Shown here: positions 40,081 through 41,831 of the stretch, piece by piece
How the letters are laid out: each line of letters opens with the position of its first letter
How positions within the stretch are numbered: the stretch's first letter is position 1
Assembly: GCA_020427965.1 (NCBI GenBank)
Contig: JAGQNT010000211.1
Span: 1-41,831 of the forward strand
Direction: 5' to 3'
From: Candidatus Saccharimonadota bacterium
GTDB lineage: Bacteria > Patescibacteriota > Saccharimonadia > Saccharimonadales > UBA4665
DNA: 41,831 nt
Notes under the pieces: generated by a model
The model's input: the letters and a program-made list of their open reading frames with translations, nothing else
Database searches by the model: none
What the model was told of the DNA's origin: nothing
Translations under genes and position numbers: made by a program

Positions 40081-41454
40081 ATGGCAAAACGCACTGATTA
40101 TCTGAAAAAAAGCGCTGAGGCGCCCGCTGTATTACTCGACCGAACCGTCGTTACAACAGAGGCGTTAGCTTCGTCGTTGCCCAAAAACAAGCTCGCTAAG
40201 AAGTCCAAAGACTATTGGCATATGCTGGGGCCGGGGCTAACCACCGGCGCTTCCGACGACGACCCGTCTGGTATCGCCACATACAGTCAAACCGGCGCCA
40301 TGTCCGGCTACAAGCTGCTGTGGACCAGTGTTTTTACTTTTCCCTTGATGGGCATCGTGCAGGAAATGTGCGCCCGCATCGGCCTGGTGACGGGCAGGGG
40401 GCTGGCGGGTAATATTCGCATACACTTCCCGAAACGCATTCTTTATTTTTCAGCACTGTTACTCTTTGTCGCCAATACCATCAACATCGGGGCCGACCTG
40501 GGTGCCATGGCCGAAGCAACACGTCTACTCAATCCTAACTTCAATTTCTACGCGCTCGTAATCGGCTTCACCGTCTTTAGTCTTGGTTTGCAGATTTTTA
40601 CCCCTTATGTACGCTACGCCAAATACCTCAAATGGCTGGCACTAGTGCTGTTTAGCTATGTCGCATCGGCACTGATGGCGGGCCTTGATTGGCATACTAT
40701 TTTGCACCACGCCTATGTCCCGACCTTCCACTGGACCAAAGAGGAGATCATTATCATTTGTGCCATCCTTGGTACCACCATTTCGCCATACCTGTTCTTT
40801 TGGCAAACTTCCCAGGAAGTTGAGGAAAAGATTCTACAGGGCAAGACGACACTGCGCCTACGCAGTACGGCTGTACCGAGAAGTGATATGCGCAGTATGC
40901 GCGTTGATGTTTGGACCGGCATGTTCCTGAGTAATGCTGTTATGTTCTTCATCATTGCCGCTTGTGGCGGCATCTTGTACACCAACGGTATCACTGAGAT
41001 AACGTCGGCCGCGCAGGCAGCCGAAGCGTTGCGACCGTTTGCCGGCAATGCCACGTTCTTTCTATTCTCAATCGGCATCATTGGCACGGGTCTCTTGGCC
41101 ATACCCGTATTGGCCGGCAGTAGCAGCTACGTTGTGGCCGAGAGCTTTCGTTGGCGCGAAGGCCTCTACAACAAGCTCGGCAAGGCCTATGCATTTTACG
41201 GTGTCATTATCATTTCTATGTTAGTCGGCATGGCCATGAATTTCCTAGGCATTGACCCTATCAAAGCCTTGATCTATGCCGCACTAGCTAATGCTTTCGT
41301 CGCACCGATCATCCTGTTCTTGATCGTGAAACTAGCCAGTGACAAAAAGATAATGGGCCGGTGGAAAAACAGCTGGTTCTCGTCCAGCATCGGCTATCTA
41401 ACCACCGCTGCCATGACAGTCTCTGGCGTCGCTGCTGTTATTGCCCTCCTGTAG
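40081..41454 (+). CDS. Nramp-family transporter with non-canonical metal motifs
   Basis: 457 residues; ~45 residue soluble N-terminus then eleven helices. Helix 1 has DDDPSGIATYSQTGA (Asp61-Pro62-Ser63-Gly64), where Mn/Fe Nramps have DPGN. Helix 6 has GTTISPYLFFWQTSQEVEE, where canonical Nramps have a metal-binding Met and His (MPH). Other Nramp blocks are recognisable: CARIGLVTGRGLAG, LFVANTINIGADLGAMAEA, and SSYVVAESFRWREGL. These changes define a divergent branch whose substrate may not be Mn2+ or Fe2+. It has its own TATACT about 35 bases upstream. A structured repeat follows its stop codon. Confidence 0.88.
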   Translation: MAKRTDYLKKSAEAPAVLLDRTVVTTEALASSLPKNKLAKKSKDYWHMLGPGLTTGASDDDPSGIATYSQTGAMSGYKLLWTSVFTFPLMGIVQEMCARIGLVTGRGLAGNIRIHFPKRILYFSALLLFVANTINIGADLGAMAEATRLLNPNFNFYALVIGFTVFSLGLQIFTPYVRYAKYLKWLALVLFSYVASALMAGLDWHTILHHAYVPTFHWTKEEIIIICAILGTTISPYLFFWQTSQEVEEKILQGKTTLRLRSTAVPRSDMRSMRVDVWTGMFLSNAVMFFIIAACGGILYTNGITEITSAAQAAEALRPFAGNATFFLFSIGIIGTGLLAIPVLAGSSSYVVAESFRWREGLYNKLGKAYAFYGVIIISMLVGMAMNFLGIDPIKALIYAALANAFVAPIILFLIVKLASDKKIMGRWKNSWFSSSIGYLTTAAMTVSGVAAVIALL

Positions 41455-41460
41455 GGCCTT

Positions 41461-41516
41461 ATCTATCCCCGCTAGAAGGCCTCTGTGACGCATCTACGAG
41501 CCCTAGGACAGGCTTT
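41461..41516 (+). repeat. 56-bp structured intergenic repeat, copy 2
   Basis: Gap-free match to 7952-8007 at 48 of 56 positions, 7 bases after the Nramp stop codon. Here the inner stem is weaker (GGCCTC/GAGCCC with one mismatch) and the outer stem has decayed, so sequence is better kept than structure. Confidence 0.7.
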
Positions 41517-41538
41517 AACCCCGGAGCAGTCAGTAAGA

Positions 41539-41831
41539 CTACTCTGAACGGAGCGCCTCAATAGGGTCCTTGCGCGCGGCCTTGATGGCAGGAATTGAGC
41601 CAAAGAGCGTACCGACCGCTAAGGTTACCACAAAGGTGAGGCCGATCATCGGCCAGGATATGACTGGTTCCAGCGTTGAAAAAAGCTTCACCAGATAGAT
41701 GATGCCGATCGACACAACCGTGCCAATAAACCAACCTACTATGCTCAGGATGAGCGCCTCTGACATGAACTGGATCAATATCTGTCGATTGGTTGCGCCG
41801 ACTGCCTTACGAATACCGATCTCATGTAAAC
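41539..41831 (-). CDS. FtsX/MacB-type ABC transporter permease (C-terminal part)
   Basis: The frame is open to the window edge, so only the last ~96 codons are visible. HEIGIRKAVGATNRQI is the classic cytoplasmic turn of MacB/FtsX permeases, followed by FMSEALILSIVGWFIGTVVSIGI (helix 2/3) and the last helix GLTFVVTLAVGTLFGSIPAIKAARKDPIEALRSE. These permeases pair with a LolD-like ATPase in lipoprotein or peptide export or mechanotransmission. The ATPase gene is presumably beyond the window. Confidence 0.92.
   Translation of the reverse strand, partial: LHEIGIRKAVGATNRQILIQFMSEALILSIVGWFIGTVVSIGIIYLVKLFSTLEPVISWPMIGLTFVVTLAVGTLFGSIPAIKAARKDPIEALRSE

Noticed and set aside
1-41831. Alternative genetic code with UGA as glycine (Gracilibacteria/Absconditabacteria)
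   Set aside because: Many genes end at TGA exactly at family-expected C-termini and overlap the next ATG as ATGA; no in-frame TGA is needed to complete a domain.

Overview
The window looks like a chromosome segment of a Patescibacteria/CPR bacterium, most plausibly Saccharibacteria (TM7). The evidence is indirect: moderate GC, standard stop codons (TGA terminates many genes, so not code 25), many small secreted or membrane proteins of unknown family, and a strikingly regular leaderless promoter style in which a -10 hexamer sits 6-7 nt before the start codon. No rRNA, tRNA, CRISPR or insertion sequence was seen. The taxon is an inference; a marker-gene or whole-genome comparison would decide it.

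Layout. 1-2610: end of a secreted protein, a SipW/ER-type signal peptidase and a DUF5305-like membrane protein. 2617-4338 (minus): a polytopic membrane protein, perhaps a GT-C glycosyltransferase. 4377-7952: a sulfide/persulfide module: sulfide:quinone oxidoreductase and a rhodanese on the minus strand, divergent from a Fur-family regulator, a membrane-anchored rhodanese, a glutaredoxin and a DUF2892-DUF2202 fusion; a perfect palindrome lies between the two arms. 8084-8431: a DUF1801 protein. 8441-18020: an island with G/C-ending codons and Shine-Dalgarno leaders like Actinobacteria. It carries a PH-domain protein and a type IV secretion-like set (ParA-like ATPase, small two-helix protein, VirB6-like, PrgI/SCO6880-like, VirB4-like ATPase, VirB8/TcpC-like, NlpC/P60 hydrolase) but no visible relaxase, coupling protein or integrase.

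18160-25331: a single-direction cluster with a di-heme ferric-reductase/NOX-like transmembrane flavoprotein, two exported proteins with Ig-like repeats ending in cytochrome-b5-like domains (one and seven repeats), three DUF4352-like proteins and a CAP/SCP protein. I consider this the best candidate for an undescribed system: electrons moved from NAD(P)H across the membrane to surface b5 cytochromes held on stalks. 25336-26451 (minus): a membrane-anchored surface protein.

26748-30722: a DUF6504-like/Y-polymerase-fragment pair, then a complete sulfation set: PAPS-dependent sulfotransferase, CysQ-type PAP phosphatase and a fused ATP sulfurylase-APS kinase. 30820-34703: a small membrane protein, a DUF4396 protein with a poly-His tail, BipA/TypA and PurK. 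34723-41454: a YdjM-like membrane hydrolase, the oxidative pentose phosphate operon (pgl-gnd-zwf) with a MarP-like protease, a VKOR disulfide-forming protein and an Nramp-type metal transporter. 41539-end (minus): C-terminus of an FtsX/MacB-type permease.

Taken together, the low-GC genes emphasise redox and sulfur chemistry at the cell surface: NADPH from zwf/gnd could feed the NOX-like protein; VKOR could form disulfides in the Cys-paired Ig and b5 domains; SQR and rhodaneses handle reduced sulfur; PAPS synthesis supports sulfation. These links are inferences from co-location.
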